Shown here piece after piece: positions 47,904 to 62,000 of a stretch of 64,000 nt of DNA. The first letter of the stretch is position 1, and each line of letters begins with the position of its first letter. The DNA comes from Dendrophyllia cribrosa (Eukaryota > Cnidaria > Anthozoa > Scleractinia > Dendrophylliidae), in contig JAJLRJ010000014.1 in assembly GCA_024195265.1 (NCBI GenBank), positions 17,397,459-17,461,458 of the forward strand, written 5' to 3'. A program made the position numbers and the translations under genes. The notes below the pieces were generated by a model. The model ran no database searches and was not told where the DNA came from. It worked only from the letters and a program-made list of their open reading frames with translations.

Positions 47904-50900
47904 CGGGAAGATGAGAGACCCTGGGAACGAGGTTGAATCTCGCATGTGTATTTGAATTGATGGGGTTTGGTTCCTATGGTTACCATACTTACCATCCCAA
48001 ACCTGGCATAGTTTCAATCCTGTAAGTCATGGATGGGTCACCTACCGTGTAGTCGTAGCCCTGCGGTTGAAACAAATAAAAAAATATAAACATCTCCGTT
48101 TGCTTACAAATTAAGCTGTCACAACCTGACTTAAGATTGTCGAATGTAGAATGGTTAGCAGTTCCATTACCAATCAAACAAGAATACCTGACGCTGAAAT
48201 ACCTTATTGGTACTAATTTTCGCGTCGCTTTAATTTCGCGATTTTCGCGATTGAAAAAAAATCGCGAACTTAAAGCGACGCGAAAAAAAATTCCCGCGAA
48301 CTTTAATGTCGCAAAATTTAATACTCTCCTATATTTCTTGTTTTCTCAATTTAATGAAGAAACACATGTCTACGTACATGTAGAATAAAAGGGAACTGTG
48401 TAGTGCTATGTACTAATATGGTAAAAACAGGAATGTCAAATATAACAAAAATAGCACCAAAAAACGAATAACAGTCGTCCGACGTTTCGAGATTACTATC
48501 TCTTCATCAGGGTCTACAGCAACTGAAAAAAACGAACGCGCGTGATAGAATTTTAAATTTAAAATAAAGCAACGTTCATGTCACGCGCGCGCGCTGTTGA
48601 AAGCTGAAGAGAATAACTTAAATGAATGCAAAATCGATATTTAGTCCTCGCGGGTGCAGTACATGTATTGTACGTACATGTATTGTGTATAACGTGTAAA
48701 AGCTCTATGGCATGCCTACAGATGATAAACAACAGTTTAACAGTCAAATTTCACTATCTGTGTTACTTTGAACCTCTTCATCTGTACCGCTGTCGTCATA
48801 TAGTTTGGTTTTGTTATGAGTTGATGATTTTCAGCAATAAGAAGTGTAAAATAATAAAATTCTCGATGTGTTTTTTTTTTCATTTTCGCGAAAATTAGTT
48901 CCCTAAGAAAATAATTTTGCACCCAAATCGCGAAAATAAAGCCCCGCGAAATATGCCGACCTTTTTTTCGCGAAATTAAGTGCCCGCGAAAATGAGTACC
49001 AATAAGGTACATAACACCACAAGACGGCCAACGCTCAAAATTCAAGAAAACTTCCAAATTTCATTTTGTAAAATATTGAAAAACAAATGGTACCATTTGA
49101 ATGGCCACACCATAGAACTTCGTCCGCAGACTCAAAAGTTAGAACTCAAAAGTTAGAACAACTACGTGTCTCCATAATTGACTCTGGGAGCGAAAGGGTT
49201 AAAGAACCTACAGGGATTTGTAGAGGATTTAGTTGCCAGTGGTTGGACTGCCGGTCTGTTCACAATTATTCAAAGGTCGAAGGGTAGAGTGAAATAATGA
49301 TGAACTGACATGGAGGCTGTCAATGGCGCTTTTACACGCTTAGGTACTACCTCCGCTTCTTAGTCAAATTTTATCAAATTTAAGCCACGAAATTCGTATT
49401 TGATAAACGTTCTGACTTATTAGCATTACCATTCTTCGCTACATTACATCAGTTTCGTTCTTGTTTTGAACGTATGTTGATCGTTAATCAACCAGAAATA
49501 AGTCAGTTTTTTATGTGTATTTGGTGGGAGATTGGAAGAGCAAATCAGTTAAATACAACATTCATGATCCCTCTGGACCTGAAGATGAGTGTTTCACATC
49601 GCAGACTCTGCCATCGCCTTGTTACCTTAAAAAAGAAACTGCTCTCTCTCTCAACCAAGGTTTGTACAGTGTTTATACTGAATGACTACATTATATCGGT
49701 GAATATAGCACTGTGATGGATTAGCGTTCTATTTGGGGGGAGTATTAGTACTCCGGGTTGCTCTGAACATAGCGCTGTGATGGACTAGCATTCTAGTAGG
49801 GGAAGTATTGGTACTCCTAGTTGCTCTGATCACTGATAGCACTGTCATGGACTAGCATTCTAGTAGGGGGAGTATTAGTAGTCCTAGTTGCTCTGAACAC
49901 TGATAGCGCTGTGATGGACTAGCATTCTAGTAGGGGGAGTATTAGTAATCCTACTTGCTATGAACACTGATAGACCTGATAGCACTGTGATGGACTAGCA
50001 TTCTATTAAGGGGGAGTATTAGTACTCCTTGTTGCTCTGAACATAGCACTGTGATGGACTAGCATTCTATTAAGGGGGAGTATTATTACTCCTAGTTGCT
50101 CTGAACATGGCACTGTGATGGACTAGCATTCTATTAAGGGGGAGTATTAGTACTCCTTGTTGCTCTGAACATAGCACTGTGATGGACTAGCATTCTATTA
50201 AGGGGAAGTATTATTACTCCTAGTTGCTCTGAACATAGCACTGTGATGGACTAGCATTCTATTTGGGGGGAGTATTAGTACTCCTTGTTGCTCTGAATGT
50301 AGCACTGTGATGGACTAGCATTCTATTTAGGGGGAGTATTAGTACTCCTAGTTGCTCTGTTGCCTAGTTCCTGTACGGCTTTCCCAGTCCTTCACGGTCA
50401 ATTCGTTTCGGTGACGTATCCGAGACGAACTGCCACGTGACCCGAAACGGATTGACCGCGTGACCCGAAACGGATTGACCGCGGCGAAACATAGAGGCCT
50501 AGGAACTAGGCAAGTTGCTCTGAACATAGCGCTGTGATGGACTAGCATTCTATTTAGGGAGAGTATTAGTACTCCTAGTTGCTCTGAACATAGCACTGTG
50601 ATGGACAAGAATTCTATTTAGGGGAAGTATTAGTACTCCTACACTGTAGTTGCTCTTAACATAGCAGTGTGATGGACTAGCATTCTATTTGGGGGGAGTA
50701 TTAGTACTCCTGGTTGCTCTCCACATGTCATCTCAGTGGATGAAGTGCGATCTTTATCGTTAATCCTTACACTCCCGGAGTCGATTTTGGAGGCATGTAG
50801 TGTAGTTCTAACTTTTGAGTCTGTGGACGAAATCCTATGGTTTCAAATGAAACTTCTTTGGCAGTTCTTTTGCATGGTACCATTTGTTTTTCAATATTTT

Positions 50901-51623
50901 ACAAAATGAAATTTGCAAATTTTTTTTGACGTTTGAGCGTTTAAGGGTCAATTCATTGACCAATATTTAGAGTTACTAACTTGATCGTTCCAAGCTGATA
51001 TACAGTAAAGACTTTCGTCGTTTTCCAAGACTGGTAGAAGCTGTTGGAAATAGCTGAGAATATCAACAGACACATCCAGGTCTTCCTCTAGTATCACAAT
51101 GTAGTTTGCATCAGGAAATTGATCGAAAGCTGTCGTTAACGATTTCTTGTAGTGCTGGATAAATAACAAACGTTGAAAATAAAATGTGATAAAAATAAAA
51201 CGATAAAAATGTGCGATCTGATTAGCGTTGCGCAGTTGACTGATTTTTTATTAGGCTGTGGAAAAGCTAGAGTGAATACTTACATATAAAATCAAATACC
51301 CCGTTCACACCAACGCTTAAACATGTTTAAATGTTGCTTAGTTTAAAACAGGTTTAGAAAAATACCCCCTAACGTGTCGTAATACTTGGAGTTAAATCTT
51401 TACTGAAAGAAACTGAATTGACTTTTATTACCATTCCAGGTAGTTTGAGTCATACATTTAAAAACGTTCAAGATAGATGATAAGAACGTAGTTAAACTAA
51501 ACAACATTTAAACATGTTTAACTGTTGGTGTGAATGGTGCTAAAGGCTCCAACGAGCCAACTCGTGAATACGAAACATCCTTCGGTCCCTTCCCTCTCTT
51601 ACGCGTTTATTTTTGCTCCACCG

Positions 51624-51655
<32 letters not shown>

Positions 51656-52983
51656 ACCCTCTGGGGGCCACTCCCCACCCTCCATCCCACAAACGCCATC
51701 CCCATGGGTACAGCAGGTCCTAATTACCTATCGCATTTGGAACGGGCAAAATATTTGCCCAATCCTTATGTACTGTTCAGAGGAATTACCAAGAAAAGTT
51801 TACAGCTGAGGGATAGAGTGAAAATTTGCATATTTGTCCTTGTCTGCTATAACTCGTTTAACGCTTCGCGTATTCACGAGTTAATAATAATAATGATAAT
51901 TTAACAAATTTTAAAGCGCATTATACATACAAAATGATCTTATGCGCTTTACAATTTTTAAAGGAGTTAAAAAGGATCGGTGCTTTTCTCGGAAATATGA
52001 ATAGAAACTTTTAAAGGTACTAAAGAATTTCGTTTTATGAGAGTAGCTTAACCTGTGTTCATTTAAGACTTAAAACCCTAAGCGATACCAAAGGGCGAAT
52101 TTCTCTCGACCCTAAAAGGTCCGACGATCGTCCCGTACGTCACTTTTGTAAATGATTCCCCTGGGGTATGGTGGTCAATACTTCCCAGGGTATGATTGAA
52201 TACTCAGCGCGTTGGAATTTGGAGCTGAAGGTGGATGGTATGGATCAAAATTTCTGGCATTGTGTTGTGTCCTTAGGTTAATTTAGAAAAGAAAAACCGA
52301 CAACTACAAACATTTCCAGATAATTATGGGATGGAGAACCTAACAACTTGCTGATCAGTATCTAATCTTGTTACCAGAGTCTGCGGGTTCCTCAGTCAGC
52401 GGTGGTCGCGAGGCCTGGCGTATATACGTGGTATCAGTTATGTATTGGTTTGACATGTACAGCTATGTATGATTATGCAAGGCTGTGCGTATTAGATGAT
52501 GTCAAACCACTAAATGACTGTTACAGTACGCACCTACCGGAACTGGCGGCCACCCGCTGGCCAAAGAGCCCGCAGACTGAAAAAGAGATTGAGAGAAACA
52601 CACCTGGCAAATTCGTGAGTTTTTTGAGCTGACACCCTCATGCTGATTGGCATTCAATCCAAACAACCGAGTTACAGAGGCGGGCTCTTCAAAGAAGCCG
52701 TCAATAAACACGGTTACCATGGAGGGAATCAATCCCTGGACCCCCCGCAGTGTCTTTAGCATTCTAAACAAGTACTGCGGTCGATTGCCGGCTATTACCA
52801 GAACCGGCAATTTGACGCGACTGCCATCATCCAGCGCGGGAGGGTTAAAGTCGATCGAGTCTGGGTCCTTACCTGGACGAAAAAGGGACCAACACTGTTA
52901 GCAGAAATAAAATACGCACTGCGGTTATAAACATGACAAAACAACGCATGTTGTAAAAAACTATGATTAATGACTTGACGTTC

Positions 52984-53015
<32 letters not shown>

Positions 53016-56000
53016 GGTTGGATATAATACAATAAAATTTAAATGCTATGGAGAAAGACTGGAACCTAATTTAAAAGAAATGACAATAGTGATAAAATGA
53101 TAATATACAGACCTATCTTAAAGTCTGCTAGAAAATATTTAACAACTATTCACCGAAGTGGAGGTGGGTATTCGCGGCGAGGTAAATATCCACCACTACC
53201 CACCTACACTGAAGTGAATAGTTGTTTTAGTATATACTGAAACAGTGAGATAATATAACGAAAATGATGCTTTTAACTCATTTATTCCTGTCAACGATTA
53301 CAATTTTCGCGCGCAAATTGCTGGGAGGTGAATAGCACTTGCTATTCCGAGTTTCAGTAGCCAATCAGAGCGCGCCAACAATGCTATCCACTGTTTCGGT
53401 ATATACTAAAAACAAATATACAAGGTTAGTAAAAAAAAAGTTTCTCACTACCCACATTTTCATTTAAAGCTGGTTTTAAATCCTTAATCAATAATGTCTC
53501 CTTAATTCTACAATGGATATCTGATCGCGCAGTTGTTAAAATTTCAAAATGATCCCATTTAATGTTGTGACCCGTTGAAGTCATATGATGTGCAATGGCT
53601 GATGCGTGATAATCCTTCGTGTTAGCTTTGATTAAGCAGCGGCAGCTGACATAACAATAGAGCGGTTTTTCAATAGACCAATTCCGATATATTAAAATTC
53701 ATACTTGGCTCCGAGGCTTAGGGGAATAAAACAAAAGAAATAAATTATTCATACCTGAACCTCGATGTGATTTCTTTTGTTTTATTCCCCTAAGCCTCGG
53801 AGCCAAGTATGAATTTTAATATATCGGAATTGGTCTATTGAGCGTCGTGCAACCAAAACCAAAGCAATCACTCTGGCCAATCACAGCAGGGGAAGACAAG
53901 CCAATGAACCAATCAGAACTCCAAGCAAATACCTTTAGCCGGCGCCAAGCGCGGGAAAATCGTGTGATAGCAAATCACAGTTGGTTTTACTTCTGATTGG
54001 TTTAGAAAGTGGCGCGAGATTTTTTAGCCAATCACAAGCCCTAGCAATGCAAAGCCAAAGCAATCGCAAAATTACTTTCTGCACAAAATTGGAAAACGCT
54101 CTATCTCAATACAATGTATTAACACTGGAAGTGATAACTATCGGACCGTTTTCTTATAAAGTGCCCGAATTGTGACGTTTTCAGTTTGAAGCCGGAGCAG
54201 TTGCGAACAAATGATAGAAACACATTAGGATACATTATGGATAATGAAAGCTTGAGGGAGTGCGAGCGTGTTGCTTCACCTGCACAAGGGTGGCTACATA
54301 TGATTTTCACTGCGTGCAGATTCGCGGTGACGTGGTATTATTGATGCAAGCAAGTCTCTCATGTAGGCGTGGCTTTATGAAGTGAACATTAAGCCTTTCA
54401 CTCCCAGAGTCAATTATGGAGACATGTAATATAGTTCTAACTTTCGAGGGTCTGTGGACGAAATCTTATGGTGTGACTATTCAAATGAAACCTCTTCGGC
54501 AGTACTTTAACATGGTACCATTTTGTGACAGTCGCGACTTGGGCCTCACTGGGCCAAGATACTGTGAGTGAGACTGGAGCGAGGATTCGGGAATTGTATT
54601 ACGACGAGCCGCGAGTCACGTTCTGTCGAGTTCTAATAAATTCCGTTGTTGTTCGCTTATTTCCGTCTTTACACTGGTGGCAGCGGTGCGATGGAAGACG
54701 ATAGATGCAGACTGTTGTGGAAACAGGGCGAAGATGTCAAGAAATGGATTTTACGAGTTGAAACGTACGCCGCCGCACGTGGGTGGAATAACAACAAGAT
54801 GGCGGCGATGGCTGCGATGGCTGCGATCGGTCTCCCGGATGCCAAGGTGGAGTTCTTATTGACCGTACCGGAGGAAGATCGAAAGGACTGGCCTAAACTA
54901 AAGAAAGCCATCATCAATGAATACCGCAAAGACCCGGCCTCCTCGGAACAGGCTTTTCTCGCTCGCATGCGACAGCCAGGCGAGTCCTTCTTGGTCTATT
55001 TTGCTGTGTTGGAACGATTGTATCGGGATGCATTCGGAATCGAGGAAGGGACGGAACTAAACGAGCCATCACAGAAAGCAGTTACCCGGCAGTTTCTTCG
55101 AGGAGTTCCTAAACCGATATCTTCAAAATTGCAGTTAGATTACCCCGACGAATCATACACGAATCTGGCGAAACAAGCCCGTCGTATCGAAGAAGTCTTG
55201 GCTCGTACCCAGTCCCCTGCCGAACAGGTAGCTTCAGTTAAATCTACCGAGAATGATAGCCGGTTGGACGCACTTCGTAGTGAACTGAGTGAACTTAAAG
55301 TTCTTCTCCAAGGTCAGTCTGTCACAGCATCTCAGGATGTAAATACGGTGGCGTCGAAACAGCCCACTACCAGCTCGTGGACACCTCCGAAATGTTATAC
55401 TTGTGGATCTACATCACATTTACAAAGGAACTGTGACCGTGCCCCTCCCTTCCGTGGAAGAGGGCGCGGTAAGGGCCGTTTCTATCGTGGCGCTCCCCGT
55501 AGAAGGACCCAAGCACCTATCTGTTCTAACTGTGGAGGTGTGGGACATGTAGCCAATCAGTGTCTCTCTCCTCATTTAAACTGAACAACGCCAGTGCTAT
55601 GGGGCCACCACTGGTGTCTAACTCTGCTGAAAGTGCCTCACAACGCCCTTGGACACAACGGCGCTCTACTCTGCACGTGAACGGAAAAATTAAAAATGTG
55701 AAATGCACGTGGCTGCTGGATACTGGCTCTGATGTTACCTGTATCAGCTCTAGACTACCCGGCATTGAGAAGTGGGACCTCACCCCCCCACAGAGCATCC
55801 CGGCCGCAGCCAATGGAAGCCCTCTACGCTGTGTGGGTGAGATTGTTACTAACATTGAGATAGGGGGGCATGTCTCCAAACACAATGTTCGTTTGCTTGT
55901 TATTCAAAACCTTAATGTACCCGCCATTCTAGGCATGGACACCCTGGAACAGTTCGGGTCCTTTGGCATTAACTGGACCCAACAAACACTTACTCTTGGT

Positions 56001-59000
56001 GATGCCAAGTTGATTTTAGAGAAGCGTTCGCATGGGTCTGTGCTGGCCCCCGTTGTTGTTTCACTCATCTCAGATTATGTTATTCCACCCCGCTCACAAT
56101 GCTTTGTACATGCTGGTACAACAGATTATGGACCATGTGACAAGGATGCTTTATTCTCCCCGTTTATGGACAAAATGGCTCGTTTAAATGTCTTGTTAGG
56201 AGCAAGTGTGGTCGCCGCAGGACCACAGAACCGAATACCGGTAACAGTCATGAACAACAGTGAAGTTCCTATTAAGCTGTTTGCGGGTACTAGAATTGGA
56301 GAACTCTCGCCAGTAAAGGTGGAAGAACAAACCCCTGAAGTTAGCAGCATTTCTGAAAGTCCGCCACCCCTACCTACAGCACCGAAGAAAGGACCAGCGG
56401 CAGTTGACTTGGATTCTTGTGAGGTGACAGCGTCTGAGAAACAGGAGCTCAAACATCTTTTGGATGAGTACCGAGATGTTTTCGCAAATAATGACTCAGA
56501 AGTTGGTCGCACACCATTTTCCCTTCGTTCAGAGGTCAATCAACAGATCAAAAACATGGAGGAGCGCGGTGTTATTGAGCCCTCCACCTCACCCTATTCC
56601 GCGCCTATTCTACTTGTACCCAAAGCAGATGGTTCCTATCGGTTCTGTGCAGACTTCCGGGCGTTGAATGATGCTACCATTACCGAAGTCTTTCCTCTGC
56701 CTTCAGTTCGCGAATGCTTGGATTCACTACATGGCTCTAACCTGTTCACTACTTTAGATCTGTACAGTGGCTACTGGCAGATCCCGATTGCTAAAGGGCA
56801 TCGTCGTAAGACAGCCTTCTCCACGGAAGCTGGTCATTGGCAGTTCTGTGTGATGCCATTTGGGGTGAAAAATGCCCCGGCTGTTTTCGCTCGTCTCATG
56901 GCAGATATTATGAACGGATTACAGTGGAACGGAATTGCTGTCTATCTGGATGACATTATTATTGGTGGGAAAACCTTTCGCGAACACTATGATCTGTTGA
57001 AGGAAGTCCTTGAACGTCTACGTGGAGCAGGTTTAACTGTCAAGTCTAGTAAGGTGTCGTTGTGTCGAAAGAAACTTCTGTTCCTGGGCCATCAAATTTC
57101 AGCGAAAGGAGCCTGACCCTGCCAAACTGACTGTTATTAGTAATTGGCCACGCCCCCAGAACACTAAAGAACTCCGTGCCTTCCTTGGTCTGTGCAATTA
57201 CTATAGTGAGTTCATCCCTAATCTTCAGCAGCGTGCTTTCGTTCTCAACCAGTTGACAGGAAAATCGCAATTTAGCTGGTCCCTAGAAAGGGAAGCTGCC
57301 TTCAATGACTTGAAGTTTGCATTAACTTCCAGTGATGTCTTGCTTCAATTCCCTGATTTGTCTAAACCCTTTGAACTGAGCACTGATGCCTCCGACAACG
57401 GCATAGGTTGTGTGTTGTCCCAAAGAGACGAATCCGGCCGGGATCAACCAGTTTTGTTTGCATCCAAGGCATTGACAAACAATGAGTTGAATTGGCATAC
57501 ACGTGATAAAGAAGCTTATGCCTTCATCTTTGCTCTACGGAAATTTCGCCCTTACCTCTTGGGGCGCCGCTTCACTTGGCACACAGATCATAAAGGTCTT
57601 CAGTGGTTGAGAAATACTCGTGATCCTCGAGGCCGTTACGCCCGTTGGTTAGAAGAATCAGAAGAATTTGAGTTTGTCATCAAACACAGACCAGGCGTGA
57701 CAAATTCTCACGCTGATGCTCTGTCGCGGATGCCTGGCGTTAACACATTAATGCATGATGACTTGTTCAGCCTCGAAGAATTTCGCAAATTCCAACAAGC
57801 GGATCCTGTGTTAAGAGTGCTCATCAACACGATGCGAGGAGGGGGGAACCAGTTTGTGGACACCACCCCTGTCATGCGCCGATGGTTAAACAAACGCCGT
57901 TTTCTTTCCCTTGGAAAGGAAGATGGTTTATTGTATAATCGTTACAAGGTTGGTAAACACCTCGTTAACCAACTCGTGGTCCCTGAAGCCCTTGTTCCAT
58001 TTGTTTTGCGCCTTAAACACGACAATGCTGGCCACATGGCTGCCGAGAAAACCACCAACCTTATCCGCCGTAAGTACTTCTGGTTGACCATGGTTGAAGA
58101 TGTTAAAAAGTATTGCCAATCATGTGTTCCGTGTGCACGTAATCAGCCTGCTCCTGTCCGTCCCACAGCACGCCTTACGCTGTCTTCACAACCTCAAGAA
58201 CCTTGGCAAGAGATTGCCATGGATATTAAGGGTCCCTTTGGCCGCAAGCCCACCAAAAACGGTAATCGTTATGTTTTAGTGGTGATGGATTTGCTCACTC
58301 GTGCAGCGGAACTGATCCCTATTCCTGATAAATCAGCCAAAACAGTGGCTCATGCTGTCGTGCGTGAAGTTTTTTGTCGTCGAGGTATCCCTGAGTCGTT
58401 TTTGACAGACCGTGGCTGCGAGTTTGACAACCAAGCTCTAAGCACAATTGCCCATGAACTTGGTATTGACAAGAAACGAATCTCTCCTCTACATCCTCAA
58501 GCCAATGGAAACGTTGAGAGACTAAACCGTACCATTGGAACCATGTTGAGTAAAGCAACAAACGAGCGCGGAGAGGATTGGGACTTGGAGATCCCCTACG
58601 TCCAGTTTAACTACATGAATCACACTCATGGTACCACCGGTTACTCGCCATTTTACCTGTCCTACGGGTATTTTCCCCGCACACCCAGATTGGTTCTTTC
58701 CCCACTCCCCACGCAACGCCAAGCTACGGATCACCAATGGGCCTCAACTCTCGCCTCACGTTTGAAGGAAGCTCATTCTGACGCAGTTACTCGTGACTCT
58801 CAGACAAAGCAAAGGCGGGTCGCGGGTTCTACAGAGGATGCCACTCCCCTTCACGTTGGCGACACCGTAATGATGCATGTCCCTCCACGACCAGGATTCC
58901 CCTCAAAGTTACAGAGCCGCTGGCAAGGACCGTTCATAGTTGTGAAATGTCTTCAAGGTAACACATACCGCATCAAGCTCGCAAGCAATTTTCGGAAACG

Positions 59001-62000
59001 GTACTTGCGACATCGTGACCAGTTTCGAGTCCATCATTCACGCCCAGAAAGGTTACGCCCTACCCAAAGTGTAACTTCTACAAGTCAATCCGGGGAACTC
59101 CCACCTACTACAGTTCATCCCCAGCAGACTGAAGTGCCACAGCCCTTGTCCAATCTATCTGAAAGCAATGCTGATCTGCAAGAGGTGCCGCAACCTAGCC
59201 CTCTCCTCTGCCGGCCCGTTAATCCAGAGATTCTGCCTTCAAATACTGAAACCTGTGAAGAGGATGAAGGACCAACTGATCAATCAAGTTTAGACCACCC
59301 TAGTCCTTGTACGGCACCGCCTGTAGAGTTACGTCGAGGGATACGGCCCCGCAGACCTCCCGACAGATATGGCACTTGGGAACTGGACTTCGATGATGAT
59401 GTTGGCGTCTATTTCACACAATGACATGCATGAAACTGGCCTTTAGGCATTCTCTGTTGTGTTATCATTTATAGAGTCTTATTAACCTCCCTAGGGGGGA
59501 AGAGTTTGACAGTCGCGACTTGGGCCTCACTGGGCCAAGATACTGTGAGTGAGACTGGAGCGAGGATTCGGGAATTGTATTACGACGAGCGAGTCACGTT
59601 CTGTCGAGTTTTAATAAATTCCGTTGTTGTTCGCTTATTTCCGTCTTTACAATTTGTTTTCCACTATTTTGCAAAATGAAATTTGGGATTTTTCTCTCAT
59701 TTGATTTTTGGCACTCTTGGGAGTTAAAGGGTTAAAGAAACATTAAAAAAAGTAATTAAAGTGGGCTACTTACAGAGACAAACTCCTTCGTAGCCGTCAT
59801 ATTTCTCGCAGAATTCTCTTCTTCTTCGCATACTTTCACTTTCCTCCCAGACACATTCGCTGTACTTATCCCACTCTCGTTTTACAGACGTTCGGATTAA
59901 AACATCGTTACCCCAGCTGTTAAAGTCGGTACATTTCTGATGACTTTCTGCGAATGCCTTCTTCTTGTTGCTATTCCTCTGGAATATAAATGCCCACATA
60001 TCTCGCCATCCCACGAGGTTGATATAACTGCTTCCCAGCCTCTCGATGAAGTTTCGAGCGTCACTTTTTAAGCCAAAGGCGGCCTCATCCTGTTATAATT
60101 TAATATTTGTAGATAATAAATAAAATTAGTTGAAACTAGACAGCATAAGGTGAAGTTACTTCATAAAGCAAGACGTAAAAGATGTCCTTGCAATTCAAGC
60201 AGAGAAGATTTTGAGTCATTTTGGACCGACACCTGGATTTCGCAAAATGCAGGAAGATGTTTAATAGGCCTGGGCCAGAGGCCAGATTCCTGTACTTTTT
60301 AAGCAAAGAGCTACTCTCCTCGAAGGGTTAGCAGCAGCAGGTGCTGATCCTCGCTTGGTTACGCTACATCAGACAGCATTCTAATAGATTTCTCTCACGC
60401 TAATTTCGCTAGTAAAAATTTGTTCATCTGGGTGGTTTAGAAGCAATATCATCTGTGACGTGGGGCAAAGATTTTTGTCGAAGGCAACAACAGGATGACA
60501 GTTTGAGAACCATTCAGAGAAAGAAATGATCACAGTCACAGAGCCTGGAAAACAAATTTCAGGCCTCGACGGGATTCGAACCCACGACTTTTGCGATTTC
60601 GATGCAAACGCTCTGGGCAATAGAGTACTATAGTGTGACGTCACAAAAACTAAAATTTGTCAAATTATGGGATTTGATTAGATATTCGGAAAGGGCATTA
60701 CGATCAGCATCTTATTGCAATGTAATGAACCAAGGCAAAAATTAGAAGGATTAGTATGGCGTCATCAGAGCATACCGGTGCCAATATCTCACCCCCAAAT
60801 TGCAATGGCAAGGAGGCATTTTTCGTCATGCCCTTTCCAAATATCTAATCATATCCCACAATTTCACAAATTTAGTTTTTGTGACGTCATCACTTTAATA
60901 CTCTATTGCGAGTTCTGTTATACCGGCGTGAAAACGAGGAATATGAATACAACAACAACAACAATTTATTTCGGTATTCCCATATAAATACATGGTATTA
61001 CCTATACAAGTAGTACGTATTAAGTATTACATGTAATTAAGTATAACAACAACAACAAAGAAAAAGAAAGAAACGGGTATATCTGATTATTAAATTAACA
61101 TAGATTGTCGATTTAACATTGCATTATAAATATAAGCAGCGGTAGTCCTACAGACAAAAGGATCAGTGCTGTTAAAGAGAAACAAGATTTTAGAAGTATT
61201 GTCTAGATTATTAAAATTTTGATATCTATCATTTATTTCACTGAAATATTTCTTGCGTAAATTGTTGTGATGATGGCAGGTGAATAGAAAATGTGATTCG
61301 TCCTCAATTTCATTTAAGTTACAGAAGGAACAGATTCTTAAATGTTCGGGTGTCTTGTTGTGTCTGCCAGTTTCAATTCTTAATTTATGGTTTCCAAGGC
61401 GAAATTTATTTATTTGCTTTTTGTGAAGGGGATTTTTTATCGAATCCAAGAAGTCTGCGGCTTTATGGTAATCCTTTTTAAAGGAGGAATAGAATTTAAG
61501 CTTTTTATTTAAATTTAACAAATGTAGTTGATGACTAACTGAAGTTGTGTTAACAGTTAATCGAATACGTGTAATAAGGGTATTTGGATTTTTAATATCT
61601 AAAGTGGAAATATTTTGATTCGAAGCTTTACATAAAGAATCAACTTTTTGCATTAAGCTCAATTGATTTTTTCCTGCCATTTCTTTAGACAGGTAAAGGC
61701 ATTGTTTGGCAATATTATCTTCTGGTAAATTCTCCAAGTGTAACCAAAATTTAATGATATTTATGTCGATATTTCCTTTTAACGATAATCTGCCGAGTTC
61801 ATTTCTACATGCAACATTTGGGCATTGTTTATTGACTCCTAAGAAAAGTTTGGAAAAATAGATATGTGTTCGTTCAATTATGTCTTTTTCCCATGAATTA
61901 TAATCAATTTTATCATAAATTCCCCAAACTTCTGAACCATACATGAGAATAGGAAGAAACAGGGAATCAAATATTTTGTTAACGATATCAATTGGTAATT

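Larger units (their letters stand above)
54524..59651 (+). mobile_element. Ty3/gypsy LTR retrotransposon, nearly intact
   Basis: A 5.13-kb element inserted in Rep-A copy 6 with a 4-bp duplication ATTT (54520-54523 and 59652-59655). Short LTRs (about 150 bp) flank gag and pol in the order gag, protease, reverse transcriptase, RNase H, integrase, the Ty3/gypsy order. No envelope-like frame follows integrase. A purine-rich tract, ctaggggggaagag, precedes the 3' LTR at 59491. The LTRs differ by one 3-bp indel, one internal substitution and the second base, so insertion is recent. One break in pol is described with the pol entries. Confidence 0.93.

Noticed and set aside
49700..50725. CRISPR-like regular repeats
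   Set aside because: Units are head-to-tail without unique spacers, in a eukaryotic intron; this is satellite DNA.
56126..56539. 137-residue minus-strand frame opposite pol
   Set aside because: Antisense shadow of the Ty3/gypsy pol gene.
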